Source of the DNA: Halopseudomonas salina
GTDB taxonomy: Bacteria; Pseudomonadota; Gammaproteobacteria; Pseudomonadales; Pseudomonadaceae
DNA length: 9,507 nucleotides
Assembly (NCBI RefSeq): GCF_008641105.1
Contig: NZ_VTTI01000003.1
Span: 413,082 to 422,588, forward strand
Direction of reading: 5' to 3'
Part shown: piece by piece, positions 1 to 8,002 of the stretch
How the letters are laid out: each line of letters begins with the position of its first letter
Numbering within the stretch: position 1 is the stretch's first letter
The notes under the pieces: model-generated
The model's database searches: none
What the model was told of the DNA's origin: nothing
The model's input: only the letters and a program-made list of their open reading frames with translations
Made by a program: the position numbers and the translations under genes

Positions 1-535
1 ACTCGCGGATATCGCCTACGCCAGAGACGCGTCGCAGTTCATTGACAATATTGGTGGTGGCGTAATGGCCCAGCTCGAGACTGCTCATCTCACCGCTTTC
101 AGACAACACTGAAATGATCAGAAGAAAATTGGAGGACGCCTGAAAGACTCTGATGCCCTGGCGCCGAACTTCTTCCGGTAGCCGTTGCTCAACCCGGCTC
201 AGCAGGTTCTGCACCTCCATCTGAGCAATATCGATATCGGTGCCCGGTTGCAACACCAGTTCGATCGAGGCGGTACCGTTGGATCGACTGGTCGAATCCA
301 TGTACAGATAGCCTTCGACCCCGTTGAGCTCCTCTTCAATCACCTGGGTGACATTGGCTTCCAGAACCGAAGCATCCGCACCCGGGTAGGTGACGCTGAT
401 GTTCAAGGAGGGCGGCGCAATGGTGGGATATTGCTCGACCGGCAAACCGCGCAATGCAATCAGACCGCCAAGAAGCAAACCCAGCGCTAGCACCCAGGCG
501 AAAACAGGACGCCGAATGAAGAATGTAGAATTCAC
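1..535 (-). CDS. RND efflux pump inner-membrane transporter, N-terminal part (cut by window edge)
   Basis: This is the first 178 codons of an HAE1-family (AcrB/MexB-like) proton-driven drug exporter, read by hand from a GTG start. The N-terminus NSTFFIRRPVFAWVLALGLL matches the family: a short cytoplasmic tail with FxxRPVFA, then TM1 (about residues 11-30). The start of the periplasmic porter domain follows, with conserved LPVEQYPTIAPP, YPGADA and RRQGIRV stretches. Family members are about 1030-1050 residues, so roughly 85% of the gene lies beyond the left edge. The GTG overlaps the stop of the adaptor gene (GTGA), which means translational coupling and one operon. In the cell it would form a trimer and work with the adaptor and an outer-membrane channel that is not in the window. 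Family assignment is firm; the substrate cannot be told. Confidence 0.93.
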   Translation of the reverse strand, partial: MNSTFFIRRPVFAWVLALGLLLGGLIALRGLPVEQYPTIAPPSLNISVTYPGADASVLEANVTQVIEEELNGVEGYLYMDSTSRSNGTASIELVLQPGTDIDIAQMEVQNLLSRVEQRLPEEVRRQGIRVFQASSNFLLIISVLSESGEMSSLELGHYATTNIVNELRRVSGVGDIRE

Positions 536-1686
536 GGTGCATCCCCGTCGCCATTATCCTCTTGGGATTCATCCGCTCGCACAGTCTCCACTTCGGTACC
601 CCCGCGCAGGTCCTGCCAGCCGCTGACTATGACCTGCTCGCCCGGCTCCAGCCCCTCAAGCACAATCCAATTGCCCTCGCGCATGCTGCCGGTTTTGATG
701 TCACGTGAAGCTGCTTTACCGTCCTCTCCCACCACCATCACGCTGGGACCCTGATCCTGCATGATCACCGCCCGCTGCGGAATGACCAGGGCGTCCGTGC
801 GTTGGCCCGCAGTCACCCGTGCCTCTACGAACATGCCAGGCAATAGCAGATGATCGGGATTGGGGACCTGCGCCCGGGCTTGCACCGTACCGGTAGAGCG
901 GTCGATCGACATCGCCCGGAAGTCGACATAACCGGAGTGGGGATAGGCTTCACCATTTTCCAGAACCAGCTCGACCGCGATCTTCTCATTCTCGGTAACC
1001 GAGACCTCACCGGAGGCGATCTGCGCGCGCAATCCAAGCAGGTCGGAGCTGGATTGCGAAAAATTGACATACACCGGATCCAGTTGCTCTACCCGCGTCA
1101 GCAAGGTGCCGTCAGCAGCGCGCACCAGAGCGCCCACGGTTACCTCGGCCCGGCCGGCAATACCGTCAATGGGGGCTTCTACCCGGGTGTAATCCAGGTC
1201 CAGTTCAGCAGTCTGTACCTGCGCTTCGGCGAGCTTGACGTCAGCCCGCGCCATGCGCAATTGCGCCTGCGCGGCATCGAACTCCTGCTGGCTGATCGCC
1301 TGCTTCTCCACCAGGCCCCGGTAACGCTCCACATCCTGAGCTGCATTCATGGCAGTAGCGCGAGCGCGCTCGAGACGCGCTTGAGCAGCATTCAGGTTGG
1401 CCCGGCTTTCCCGTGGATCGATCTGGAACAGCTGGTCGCCAGCCTCGACAGCTGTGCCCTCCTCGTACAGCCGTTCCTCGATGATGCCATTGACGCGCGC
1501 GCGCACCTCAGCAATACGTATGGCCTGAACTCGGCCTGGCAACTCGATGGTGTTGGGTACTGCTTGCGCCTGCGGGGTCATGACCTCGACAGTGGGTGTA
1601 GGGCGCGAATCCTGCTGCTGTTGTTCTTCACAACCGACCAGCAGGAGTGCTGCGACGATAGCGAGGCTACGCTGTGGGTAGGCCAT
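532..1686 (-). CDS. RND efflux periplasmic adaptor lipoprotein (MexA/AcrA-like membrane fusion protein)
   Basis: 384-residue adaptor that links the inner-membrane RND pump to an outer-membrane channel. A lipoprotein signal peptide ends in the lipobox LVGC (residues 16-19), so Cys19 should be lipidated and anchor the protein to the inner membrane. The order is typical of MexA/AcrA: first lipoyl half (about 50-92, with VNGIIEERLYEEGTAVEAGD), an alanine/glutamine-rich helical hairpin (about 95-165), second lipoyl half (about 166-200), beta-barrel (about 205-295, ending LLPGMFVEARV), and a membrane-proximal domain to about 368. The tail (369-384) is acidic. AAGGA lies 7-8 nt before the ATG. The stop overlaps the pump gene's GTG. 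No TetR- or MarR-type regulator gene lies on either visible side, so control of the pump is not shown here. Family certain, substrate unknown. Confidence 0.95.
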   Translation of the reverse strand: MAYPQRSLAIVAALLLVGCEEQQQQDSRPTPTVEVMTPQAQAVPNTIELPGRVQAIRIAEVRARVNGIIEERLYEEGTAVEAGDQLFQIDPRESRANLNAAQARLERARATAMNAAQDVERYRGLVEKQAISQQEFDAAQAQLRMARADVKLAEAQVQTAELDLDYTRVEAPIDGIAGRAEVTVGALVRAADGTLLTRVEQLDPVYVNFSQSSSDLLGLRAQIASGEVSVTENEKIAVELVLENGEAYPHSGYVDFRAMSIDRSTGTVQARAQVPNPDHLLLPGMFVEARVTAGQRTDALVIPQRAVIMQDQGPSVMVVGEDGKAASRDIKTGSMREGNWIVLEGLEPGEQVIVSGWQDLRGGTEVETVRADESQEDNGDGDAP

Positions 1687-1776
1687 CTATGGGTCCTTTT
1701 CGGCTTAGACAGCGGCTGCCTCATGCAACCGAACTTGTCCTTTTCTCGACAGCCTGGGACGACAGCGGTTCCACGG

Positions 1777-2364
1777 TCAACGGAAAGCAAACCAAAGCCA
1801 GACTGCTGCAACCAACAGCAACAGCACTCCGATCTGCTTTGAATATTGCTTCCAGAGCCCTAATGCCGCGTCTCCAGCGAAATGCACGAGCAGCGCCAGG
1901 CCGAAATAACGTACCGCCCGCGACAATGTAACAGCGAGTAAAAACAGGAGAAACGGATAGCCCACCACCCCTGCAGCCAGCATTGCGATCTGCAAAGGTG
2001 TAGGCGTAATGCCCACGGCCAATATCGCTGTGAAGCCATTCTGTCGAACTTGTGTGGCGAAGGTCTCGAAAGCCTGTGGATTGCCGGCCCATTCAAGCAA
2101 GGTATCACCCCACTGACCCCACGCAAGCACACCCAGCCAGTAACCAACCGCAGCTGCTGTGATATTACCGGCGAGCGCCACGCTAGCTATGGTCCAGCGG
2201 CGCCGGGGCTGACTCAGCATCCAGGGAATCAGAATGGTTTCAATGGGAATGGGGACGATCAGCGTTTCCGCCATCGACAGGATGAAGAGAAGAGGTAGGG
2301 CATAAGGCGATCGGTCCAGCCTATTCAGCCAGGTGCGCGCAGAAAGAAGACGGGATTGAAACAT
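1777..2364 (-). CDS. YqaA/DedA-type VTT-domain membrane protein
   Basis: 195-residue membrane protein of the SNARE-associated/VTT (DedA) superfamily, closest in size and pattern to the YqaA group. Visible signs are a re-entrant-like hydrophobic N-terminal stretch with MAETLIVPIPIETILIPW (residues 31-48), then a basic QPRRRW turn. A glycine-rich helix (65-82) follows, then a second amphipathic/re-entrant region GITPTPLQIAMLAAGVVGYP (118-137). After that come SRAVRY (148-153) and a last membrane helix at 177-194. DedA-family proteins are linked to membrane phospholipid flipping and envelope homeostasis; the role of the YqaA branch is not well fixed. AAAAGGAG lies about 13 nt before the ATG, longer than ideal. 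It is on the same strand as the efflux genes, 90 nt upstream of the adaptor, with no obvious terminator between, so cotranscription is possible. Family likely; function open. Confidence 0.85.
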   Translation of the reverse strand: MFQSRLLSARTWLNRLDRSPYALPLLFILSMAETLIVPIPIETILIPWMLSQPRRRWTIASVALAGNITAAAVGYWLGVLAWGQWGDTLLEWAGNPQAFETFATQVRQNGFTAILAVGITPTPLQIAMLAAGVVGYPFLLFLLAVTLSRAVRYFGLALLVHFAGDAALGLWKQYSKQIGVLLLLVAAVWLWFAFR

Positions 2365-2461
2365 TGCTACCTGACAGCTCCTTTTGGCTGGATGGCCACC
2401 TAATGAAGGGCACGACGGCTTGCTAGACTAGGAAGACCGTTGTCAGGCCAGATAATTCCAG

Positions 2462-3520
2462 TCAGTTCAACTCGGTTGCGCTGACTTCGACCCTGTTACG
2501 CCCCCTGCGCTTGCTTTCGTATAGCGCCTGATCAGCCCGCGCAACAGCCGAACTCAAATTTTCACCCGCGCAATATTGACTGACGCCCACACTGACGGTC
2601 ACAAAGACTTCCAGATCCGCGAAAACCCATGAACAGGTTTCAACTGCGCAACGTATGCGCTCGGCGGTCTGGATAGCCTGCTCCAGCCCGGTACCGGGAA
2701 GCACCACCAGAAACTCCTCGCCACCCCAGCGCCCGATATAATCCTGCTCCCTCAAGGTCTGAGCCAACACCGTGCTCACGCGCTCAAGGATACGATCACC
2801 CGTGTCATGGCCATGCTCATCATTGAACTCTTTGAAATGATCGATATCCAGCAACAGGAAGCTCAGCTCCTCTGGATTACGCGCATGGCGCGCGATTTCC
2901 TTGTCAGCAAGATCCGACAAATGTCTGCGATTGAACAAACCGGTCAACGAATCGATCGTAGCCATACGCCGCAGCGCACGCTGCGTTCCCGAAACCGTCG
3001 AGATGTAGAACAGAGTAAGGTAGCTGAACATACAGAAAACAACGGTCAGGTTGAAAAGAAACACTCCGAGCAGTCCGCCAGAGGCTATCGGCTGTAACGG
3101 ATCAACAAACCACATCAACGCATAAAGCCCTACATAAAATGCCCAGAGCCCTCCCACCGCAAGCCAGGCGTTTCGCCGCCGCATACCCGCAAATAGGGCG
3201 GGAATGAACATCAACAGAAAATAATGGAAGCCACTATCCCAACCAACCAGCAAGGTGCCCAGGAAGGCATGAACGATTACTTCGATCCAGATAAGGATGA
3301 TTGCTGGCTGATTCAGGCGTTTACCCAGCAGCCAGTAGGCGAGCAGATAGAGCCCCACGCTGACCACGTTGATCCAAGCCAGAATTGGCGATCCGAGAAG
3401 ATGGAACAGAAAGAAAAAAGCAACGTCGACCGAGGCAGCAAGCTGACAGCAGCGCCTGGCCAGTTGCCAGAACTGCGGTTTGCCACTTTCGTGTCGGCCC
3501 GGCGCGGTTACCTTGTCCAT
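2462..3520 (-). CDS. Membrane-anchored GGDEF diguanylate cyclase
   Basis: 352-residue enzyme expected to make c-di-GMP from two GTP at the inner membrane. The N-terminal part (about residues 26-176) has several hydrophobic helices that look like a compact membrane sensor of about six segments; I cannot assign it to a named MASE-type family. A linker with DSLTGLFNRR (190-199) opens the catalytic domain. LLLDIDHFKEFND (223-235) supplies a metal ligand, GGEEF (266-270) is the active-site motif, and the allosteric I-site RxxD (REQD, 257-260) sits exactly five residues before it. ARADQALYESKRRGRN (327-342) closes the domain. All key residues are present, so it should be active and product-inhibited. 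A longer reading from GTG at 3532 is possible, but AAGGAG would then touch the start codon. It sits 11 nt before the ATG at 3520, which I prefer. No EAL domain is seen. Confidence 0.94.
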   Translation of the reverse strand: MDKVTAPGRHESGKPQFWQLARRCCQLAASVDVAFFFLFHLLGSPILAWINVVSVGLYLLAYWLLGKRLNQPAIILIWIEVIVHAFLGTLLVGWDSGFHYFLLMFIPALFAGMRRRNAWLAVGGLWAFYVGLYALMWFVDPLQPIASGGLLGVFLFNLTVVFCMFSYLTLFYISTVSGTQRALRRMATIDSLTGLFNRRHLSDLADKEIARHARNPEELSFLLLDIDHFKEFNDEHGHDTGDRILERVSTVLAQTLREQDYIGRWGGEEFLVVLPGTGLEQAIQTAERIRCAVETCSWVFADLEVFVTVSVGVSQYCAGENLSSAVARADQALYESKRRGRNRVEVSATELN

Positions 3521-3591
3521 CGACAAACTCACTCCTTCCTTGGGGTCTGCCGCATGGATTGGTCGGGATAGTAAGCGGTGACAATGTCAAA

Positions 3592-3620
3592 AGTATAACT
3601 CAAAGCCAGCCGACTGGTTC
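3592..3620 (-). promoter_or_regulatory. Possible sigma-70 promoter for the diguanylate cyclase gene
   Basis: A good -10 hexamer TATACT (3597-3592) lies about 70 nt upstream of the ATG at 3520, but the segment 17 nt upstream (GAACCA, 3620-3615) is a poor -35. Just downstream is TTGACA, part of the inverted repeat TGACA-A-TGTCA (3579-3589), which could be an operator over the start site. Only the -10 and the repeat are seen; promoter function is inferred. Confidence 0.25.
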
Positions 3621-3651
3621 CGGTACTGGAGAGCAAATTGACATCATCGAT

Positions 3652-3700
3652 CTGGCGACATGGCAAAAAGTAATAAAAGCTAACAAAGCCTTGTCGCCAG
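3652..3700. repeat. Inverted repeat, 9-bp arms with inner 3-bp stem, downstream of aapP
   Basis: CTGGCGACA (3652-3660) and its exact reverse complement TGTCGCCAG (3692-3700) enclose 31 bases that are AT-rich. Past a one-base mismatch the pairing resumes for three more pairs (GGC/GCC). On the minus strand the loop carries a small imperfect hairpin, AAGGCT-TTGTT-AGCTTT, followed by a T-rich stretch. The whole could end or process the aap transcript. There is no run of T after the large stem, so it is not a textbook terminator by itself. It lies 45 nt past the aapP stop, in the 224-nt gap (3521-3744) before the diguanylate cyclase start. Confidence 0.6.
3670..3692 (-). terminator. Weak possible intrinsic terminator of the aap operon
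   Basis: On the minus strand, AAGGCT pairs with AGCTTT across a TTGTT loop (six pairs, one G-T), followed by TATTACTTTTT. The stem is short and GC-poor, so termination would be weak. It lies inside the loop of the larger inverted repeat, and the two structures could form as alternatives. Confidence 0.3.
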
Positions 3701-3744
3701 GATCCATGACCTCCACATGCGTGACGACCCTGTCAGTGCCAGGT

Positions 3745-4509
3745 TCAATGCAGAATCTGACTGAGGAAAAGCTTGGTTCTTTCGTTCACCGGATTGGTAA
3801 AGAACGTATTGGGTTCAGCCTCTTCGACAATTTCCCCGCGATCCATAAAGATCACCCGGTCCGCAACAGTACGCGCGAAGCCCATCTCGTGGGTCACGCA
3901 GAGCATGGTCATACCGTCTTCCGCCAGACCAATCATCGTGTCCAGCACTTCCTTGACCATTTCCGGGTCCAGTGATGAGGTCGGCTCGTCGAACAACATG
4001 ATTTTTGGCTGCATGCACAAGGCTCTGGCAATGGCAACGCGCTGTTGCTGCCCCCCGGACAACTGCCCCGGAAACTTGTGAGCCTGCTCTGGAATCTTGA
4101 CCCGCTCAAGATAATGCATGGCCAGCTCGTGGGCTTTGCGCTTGGGCATGCGCCTTACCCACATGGGAGAAAGCGTGCAATTTTGTAAAACTGTCAGATG
4201 GGGGAAAAGATTGAAGTGCTGGAACACCATGCCGACCTCACGCCTTACTGCCTCTATATGCTTAAGGTCTTGGGTCAGCTCAGTTCCGTCGACCAGGATC
4301 CGACCTTGCTGATGCTCCTCCAGACGATTGATGCAGCGAATGGTCGTGGATTTGCCCGAACCGGAAGGCCCGCAGATAACGATCCGCTCGCCTTGCCGTA
4401 CATTCAGATTGATGTCCTTGAGCACATGGAAATTGCCATACCACTTGTTAACGTCAACCATTTCTATCATGCGGTCAGCGATGACCGACTCAACCTTAGC
4501 TTCGCTCAT
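3745..4509 (-). CDS. aapP: General L-amino-acid ABC importer, ATP-binding subunit
   Basis: 254-residue ATPase that powers the AapJQMP importer at the inner face of the cytoplasmic membrane. All ABC motifs are intact: Walker [10 protein letters not shown] (47-55), Q-loop Gln97 in [10 protein letters not shown], signature LSGGQQQR (150-157), Walker B MLFDEPTS (171-178) and H-loop His207 in VTHEMG. The length agrees with AapP/GlnQ-type proteins (about 240-260). Longer readings from upstream starts are possible, including ATG at 4515. However, AGGAG (4521-4517) lies one base before that ATG and seven before the ATG at 4509, so the latter is chosen. The stop codon of aapM (TAG, 4522-4520) overlaps this ribosome binding site, so the two genes are tightly coupled. 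Last gene of the operon. The family and its place in the complex are secure; substrate breadth is inferred from the family. Confidence 0.96.
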   Translation of the reverse strand: MSEAKVESVIADRMIEMVDVNKWYGNFHVLKDINLNVRQGERIVICGPSGSGKSTTIRCINRLEEHQQGRILVDGTELTQDLKHIEAVRREVGMVFQHFNLFPHLTVLQNCTLSPMWVRRMPKRKAHELAMHYLERVKIPEQAHKFPGQLSGGQQQRVAIARALCMQPKIMLFDEPTSSLDPEMVKEVLDTMIGLAEDGMTMLCVTHEMGFARTVADRVIFMDRGEIVEEAEPNTFFTNPVNERTKLFLSQILH

Positions 4510-4519
4510 ATCCATACTC

Positions 4520-5614
4520 CTAATGCTTGTGGCTCGTATCCAGCTTGCGCTCCAGGTGCATGGAGTAGCGGGACATACCGAAACAGAAGATCCAGAAAAC
4601 CAGGGCAGCGAATACATATCCCTCGGTGGCCATACCCAACCAGGCGGGATCAGTGGTCGCCTGCTTTATGCTGTTGAGCAGGTCGAACAATCCAATGATG
4701 ATCACCAGACTGGTATCCTTGAAAAGCGAAATAAAGGTGTTGACGATGCCCGGAATCACCATTTTCAGCGCTTGGGGCAGGATCACCAGTCCCATGACCC
4801 GCCAGTATCCAAGCCCCATGGCTTCAGCGGCTTCATACTGCCCCTTGGGGATTGCCTGCAACCCGCCGCGCACCACCTCTGCGATGTAAGCGGACTGAAA
4901 CAGAATCACGCCTATCAACGCCCTGATCAACTTGTCAAAGCTCATACCCTCCGGCAGAAAAAGCGGCAGCATGACCGACGACATGAACAACACCGTAATC
5001 AGAGGCACGCCTCGCCAGAACTCGATGAAGGTGACGCAGATAACCCGGATGGCCGGCATGTCGGAACGGCGCCCGAGAGCAAGGGCTATGCCCAATGGCA
5101 AGGCACCGGCAATACCCACCGCAGCAATGACCAGAGTCAGCATCAGGCCGCCCCACTGGCTGGTGCGAACCACTTCCAACCCCATCCCTCCGTGAAGAAG
5201 CCAATAGGCCACCAACGGATACACCAACAGAAAAACGATCCCGTAGAGCGCCTTGCGCGGCATAGCCGAAATGAACAGCGGCGCGGCGCCCAGAATGGCC
5301 AGAACCACTGTCAGGTCGACCCGCCAGCGCAGCTCTGTCGGATAAAATCCATACATGAACTGGCCAAAACGCTGTTTGATAAACACCCAGCACGCACCGT
5401 CACTCGTGCAATCAGCGCGGGTCTCACCCAGCCAGTCGGCATCGAGAAATGCCCATTGCACCAGTGGCGGCACGATTAGCCAGATCAGATAGAGCGCGAC
5501 TACCGTGAGCAGGCCGTTGAACCAGCTGGAGAAAAGATTGGCACGCAACCATGCCGCTGGCCCGATACTCTGACGCGGCGGCGGAAGGTCGGGTTTGAAA
5601 TGATGAGTCTGCAT
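4520..5614 (-). CDS. aapM: General L-amino-acid ABC importer, permease subunit AapM
   Basis: 364-residue inner-membrane permease of the HisM/GlnP family, the partner of AapQ in the transmembrane pore. A first membrane helix (about 33-53) and an extra periplasmic loop with two cysteines (69 and 75) precede further helices. This long N-terminal extension separates AapM from simple 220-residue HisM proteins and matches the Aap type. The C-terminal half carries the EAA coupling loop [15 protein letters not shown] (258-272) followed by ILPQALK (278-284), where the ATPase docks. The start has AAGGG six nt upstream, which overlaps the stop of aapQ; the gap between the two genes is 9 nt. It ends inside the ribosome binding site of aapP. 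Assignment rests on size, the EAA motif and operon order. Confidence 0.95.
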   Translation of the reverse strand: MQTHHFKPDLPPPRQSIGPAAWLRANLFSSWFNGLLTVVALYLIWLIVPPLVQWAFLDADWLGETRADCTSDGACWVFIKQRFGQFMYGFYPTELRWRVDLTVVLAILGAAPLFISAMPRKALYGIVFLLVYPLVAYWLLHGGMGLEVVRTSQWGGLMLTLVIAAVGIAGALPLGIALALGRRSDMPAIRVICVTFIEFWRGVPLITVLFMSSVMLPLFLPEGMSFDKLIRALIGVILFQSAYIAEVVRGGLQAIPKGQYEAAEAMGLGYWRVMGLVILPQALKMVIPGIVNTFISLFKDTSLVIIIGLFDLLNSIKQATTDPAWLGMATEGYVFAALVFWIFCFGMSRYSMHLERKLDTSHKH

Positions 5615-5623
5615 GGGCTGCCC

Positions 5624-6808
5624 TTACCGCTCGATCAGCGCAATGCGCTTGTTATACCAGTTCATCAACATCGAAATGCTGATACTGATGGCCAGATAAA
5701 CACTCATGGTGATAGCGATAACCTCTATTGCCTGCCCGGTCTGGTTGAGCACGGTGCCAGCAAACAGCGACACCATCTCCGGATAACCAATCGCCGCGGC
5801 CAACGAGGAGTTCTTCGCCAAATTGAGATACTGACTGGTCAGCGGTGGAATGATCACGCGTAACGCCTGGGGAATGACCACCAAATGCAAGGTCCTGCCC
5901 GGCGGCAGGCCAAGAGAGCTGGCTGCTTCGGTCTGGCCGTGACTGACCGACTGAATACCTGCCCTGACGATTTCAGCAATAAAAGCCGCTGTGTACATCG
6001 TCAGAGCCAGCGTAAGGGCGATCAGCTCCGGTATCAGTACCCAACCATCTGTAAAGTTGAATCCAGTCAGTTTTGGCGTAGTCCAGTCCAGCGGACTGCC
6101 AGCGACGATCACCGCGATGCCGGGAACCAGCAGCAGAATACCGATAGCCGACAGGGCAACAGGAAATATCTGCCCCGTAGCTTCACGCCGCAGCTTGGCC
6201 CACCGCCCGAGCACGATGATTGCCACAATCGAGACTGCCAACGCGCCAAGGAACAACCCGAAAGTGTCAGAGACGCTCGGCGCGGGAACATAGAGACCCC
6301 GGCTGTTCAGGTAGAAATTGTCGAACACACCCAGGCTCTGCCGCGGCCCGGGAAGTGAGAGCATAACGGCGAAGTACCAGAAAAGGATCTGCAGCAATGG
6401 CGGGATATTACGGAATATCTCTATGTAAACGGTGGCCAGCCTGCTGACGAGCCAGTTCGGAGCGAGACGGGCAATACCCAGCGTAAAGCCGAGCAACGTG
6501 GCCATCACAATCCCGATAACCGAAACCAGCAAGGTATTGAGCAGACCGATGAGAAATACCCGGCCGTAACTATCCGTCTCGGTGTACTCGATAAGATGTT
6601 GCGCGATCCCGAAACCGGCAGTGTTATTGAGAAAAGCGAAGCCGGTGGTGATACCCCGCTTTTCCAGATTGATCATGGTGTTGCTGTACAGAAACCAGCC
6701 AAGGGCCACTACAACAAGAATGGCAACAAGCTGAAAAACCCAGGCTCGTGCCTTTGGATCAGTCCAGAGTGAACCTTTCGGACGCGGCGCTTTCGCAGCA
6801 GTTTGCAT
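5624..6808 (-). CDS. aapQ: General L-amino-acid ABC importer, permease subunit AapQ
   Basis: 394-residue inner-membrane permease, the other half of the pore. Membrane helices are visible at about 23-41, 85-113, 133-151, 185-200, 216-237, 258-282 and 360-382. A periplasmic stretch lies at 42-83. The central insert, with extra helices, is typical of AapQ (about 400 residues) rather than of short HisQ proteins. The EAA coupling loop is GQTEAASSLGLPPGR (291-305) followed by VIPQALR (311-317). The reading frame extends 15 codons upstream, but GAGAGGG lies 5 nt before the ATG at 6808 and MQTAAKAPRP is a plausible cytoplasmic start, so that ATG is chosen. It follows aapJ after a 91-nt spacer with two small hairpins, and is followed by aapM after 9 nt. 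Confidence 0.95.
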   Translation of the reverse strand: MQTAAKAPRPKGSLWTDPKARAWVFQLVAILVVVALGWFLYSNTMINLEKRGITTGFAFLNNTAGFGIAQHLIEYTETDSYGRVFLIGLLNTLLVSVIGIVMATLLGFTLGIARLAPNWLVSRLATVYIEIFRNIPPLLQILFWYFAVMLSLPGPRQSLGVFDNFYLNSRGLYVPAPSVSDTFGLFLGALAVSIVAIIVLGRWAKLRREATGQIFPVALSAIGILLLVPGIAVIVAGSPLDWTTPKLTGFNFTDGWVLIPELIALTLALTMYTAAFIAEIVRAGIQSVSHGQTEAASSLGLPPGRTLHLVVIPQALRVIIPPLTSQYLNLAKNSSLAAAIGYPEMVSLFAGTVLNQTGQAIEVIAITMSVYLAISISISMLMNWYNKRIALIER

Positions 6809-6827
6809 GAAAACCCTCTCGCAAGCC

Positions 6828-6842
6828 CCGCCCACCAGGCGG
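6828..6842. repeat. Small GC-rich hairpin in the aapJ-aapQ spacer
   Basis: CCGCC-CACCA-GGCGG, a 5-bp perfect stem with a 5-nt loop, lies about 20 nt upstream of the aapQ start. It could lower ribosome access to aapQ or act with the neighbouring hairpin; the role is inferred. Confidence 0.45.
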
Positions 6843-6868
6843 ACGGGACTCACATCAGCGGAACCATA

Positions 6869-6890
6869 AGATCAGTCGCGAAGCTGATCT
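6869..6890. repeat. Hairpin just after aapJ, probable transcript-processing or attenuation site
   Basis: AGATCAG (6869-6875) and CTGATCT (6884-6890) form a perfect 7-bp stem around an 8-nt loop, starting 10 nt after the aapJ stop. No T run follows, so it is not a terminator. In many ABC importer operons a stem-loop after the binding-protein gene protects its mRNA and makes that protein more abundant than the membrane subunits; that is the likely role here, by analogy. Confidence 0.5.
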
Positions 6891-6899
6891 CGCGAAGTA

Positions 6900-7928
6900 T
6901 CAGCGCACCGGTGGTGCGTACTGAAGGCCTCCGTTGGTCCACAGGGCATTGAGGCCGCGCTCAATTTCCAGTTCGCTCCCAGCACCGACGTTGCGGCTGA
7001 AGCTTTCTCCATAGTTGCCGACCTGCTTGACGATCTGCACCGCCCAGTCTTTCGGCAGATTGAGTTCCTTACCGTACTCACCTTCAACACCGAGCAAGCG
7101 TGCAACATCCGGATTTTTCGGCGTTTTCAGCATCTCATCGACGTTGGCCGAAGTGACGCCCATCTCTTCCGCGTTGAGCATGGCAAAAAGAGACCACTTG
7201 ACGATGTCGAACCACTCGTCGTCACCATGACGCACCACCGGGCCCAGCGGCTCCTTGGAGATAACCTCTGGCAGCACCACGTAGTCGCCGGGAGAACCAA
7301 GCTTGATACGCTGTGCGTAAAGCTGTGACTGATCTGAGGTCAGCACATCGCAACGGCCTGACTCGAGAGACTTGGCGCTTTCATCAGAAGTATCGTAGGT
7401 GATAGGAGTAAAACTCATGCCGTTGGCGCGGAAATAATCCGCCGCATTGAGCTCGGTCGTTGTACCAGCCTGGATGCAGACGGTAGCACCATCAAGCTGC
7501 TTGGCACTGGTAACACCGAGCTTCTTGTTAACCAGAAAACCCTGACCGTCGTAGTAATTGACGCCGGCGAAGTTGAGTCCGAGGCTGGCATCCCGCGAGC
7601 TTGTCCAGGTAGTGTTACGCGACAGCACGTCAACTTCGCCCGACTGCAATGCGGTGAAGCGTTCCTTGGCCGTCAGCGGGCTGTAGCGGACCTTGCTGGC
7701 GTCACCAAACAACGCCGCCGCCATGGCGCGACACACGTCCACATCCAGTCCGAGGTAGTTACCCTTCTCGTCCGCATAGGAAAAACCCGGAAGGCCATCA
7801 CTGATGCCACATTGTACAAAGCCCTTTTTCTTGACCGCATCAAGCGTAGCGCCTGCCTGTACAAAGCTGCTTGCACCCAGTGCGGCAGCGGTCGCTAATA
7901 CTGCTAGGGTAGTTTTCACCGTCTTCAT
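6900..7928 (-). CDS. aapJ: General L-amino-acid ABC importer, periplasmic binding protein
   Basis: 342-residue substrate-binding protein that captures amino acids in the periplasm and delivers them to AapQM. A Sec signal peptide is clear: basic MKTVKTT, a hydrophobic core, and a probable cleavage after VQA (residue 25). The mature protein begins GATLDAVKKKGFVQCGI. The family-3 solute-binding signature is GLDVDVCRAMAAAL (60-73). SRNTTW (103-108) fits a ligand-contact segment and EWFDIVKW (238-245) lies in the second lobe. The length matches AapJ (about 340) and exceeds the 260 residues of HisJ/GlnH-type proteins. Four cysteines (40, 66, 151, 193) are present and could form disulfides. GGAG lies 7 nt before the ATG. 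First gene of the operon, downstream of a sigma-54 promoter and a leader of about 155 nt. Exact amino-acid preference cannot be read from sequence. Confidence 0.96.
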   Translation of the reverse strand: MKTVKTTLAVLATAAALGASSFVQAGATLDAVKKKGFVQCGISDGLPGFSYADEKGNYLGLDVDVCRAMAAALFGDASKVRYSPLTAKERFTALQSGEVDVLSRNTTWTSSRDASLGLNFAGVNYYDGQGFLVNKKLGVTSAKQLDGATVCIQAGTTTELNAADYFRANGMSFTPITYDTSDESAKSLESGRCDVLTSDQSQLYAQRIKLGSPGDYVVLPEVISKEPLGPVVRHGDDEWFDIVKWSLFAMLNAEEMGVTSANVDEMLKTPKNPDVARLLGVEGEYGKELNLPKDWAVQIVKQVGNYGESFSRNVGAGSELEIERGLNALWTNGGLQYAPPVR

Positions 7929-7946
7929 TGAAAATCTCCAGATTGG

Positions 7947-7956
7947 AATAATTATT
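7947..7956. promoter_or_regulatory. A/T palindrome AATAATTATT just upstream of the aapJ ribosome binding site
   Basis: A perfect 10-bp A/T palindrome sits 7 nt upstream of the GGAG of aapJ. On the mRNA it reads AATAATTATT, a near match to the AANAANAA motif that Hfq/Crc use for catabolite repression in pseudomonads (5 of 6 fixed A positions). It may also simply keep the ribosome site unstructured. Weak evidence. Confidence 0.25.
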
Positions 7957-8002
7957 ATGGAGTCTCACTCTCCCTGTCGGCCCCGTACCGGCTTGAGACG
8001 CA

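Noticed and set aside
1693..1745. GAAAAGGAC twice on the minus strand (1701-1693 and 1745-1737) before the adaptor gene
   Set aside because: The proximal copy is the ribosome binding site region; a second 9-mer by chance in A-rich leader DNA is not surprising.
850..1842. 330-codon plus-strand open frame opposite the efflux adaptor gene
   Set aside because: It is the antisense shadow of a clear adaptor gene in GC-rich DNA, with no recognisable domains.
3600..3707. Minus-strand 35-codon reading frame starting ATG at 3707, preceded by GGAGG
   Set aside because: The GGAGG is only 2 nt from the ATG, the frame runs straight through the inverted repeat, and the product resembles nothing I know. 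A chance frame is more likely.
4328..5479. 383-codon plus-strand open frame opposite aapM
   Set aside because: Antisense shadow with low-complexity H/Q/R-rich composition; the minus-strand permease explains the region.
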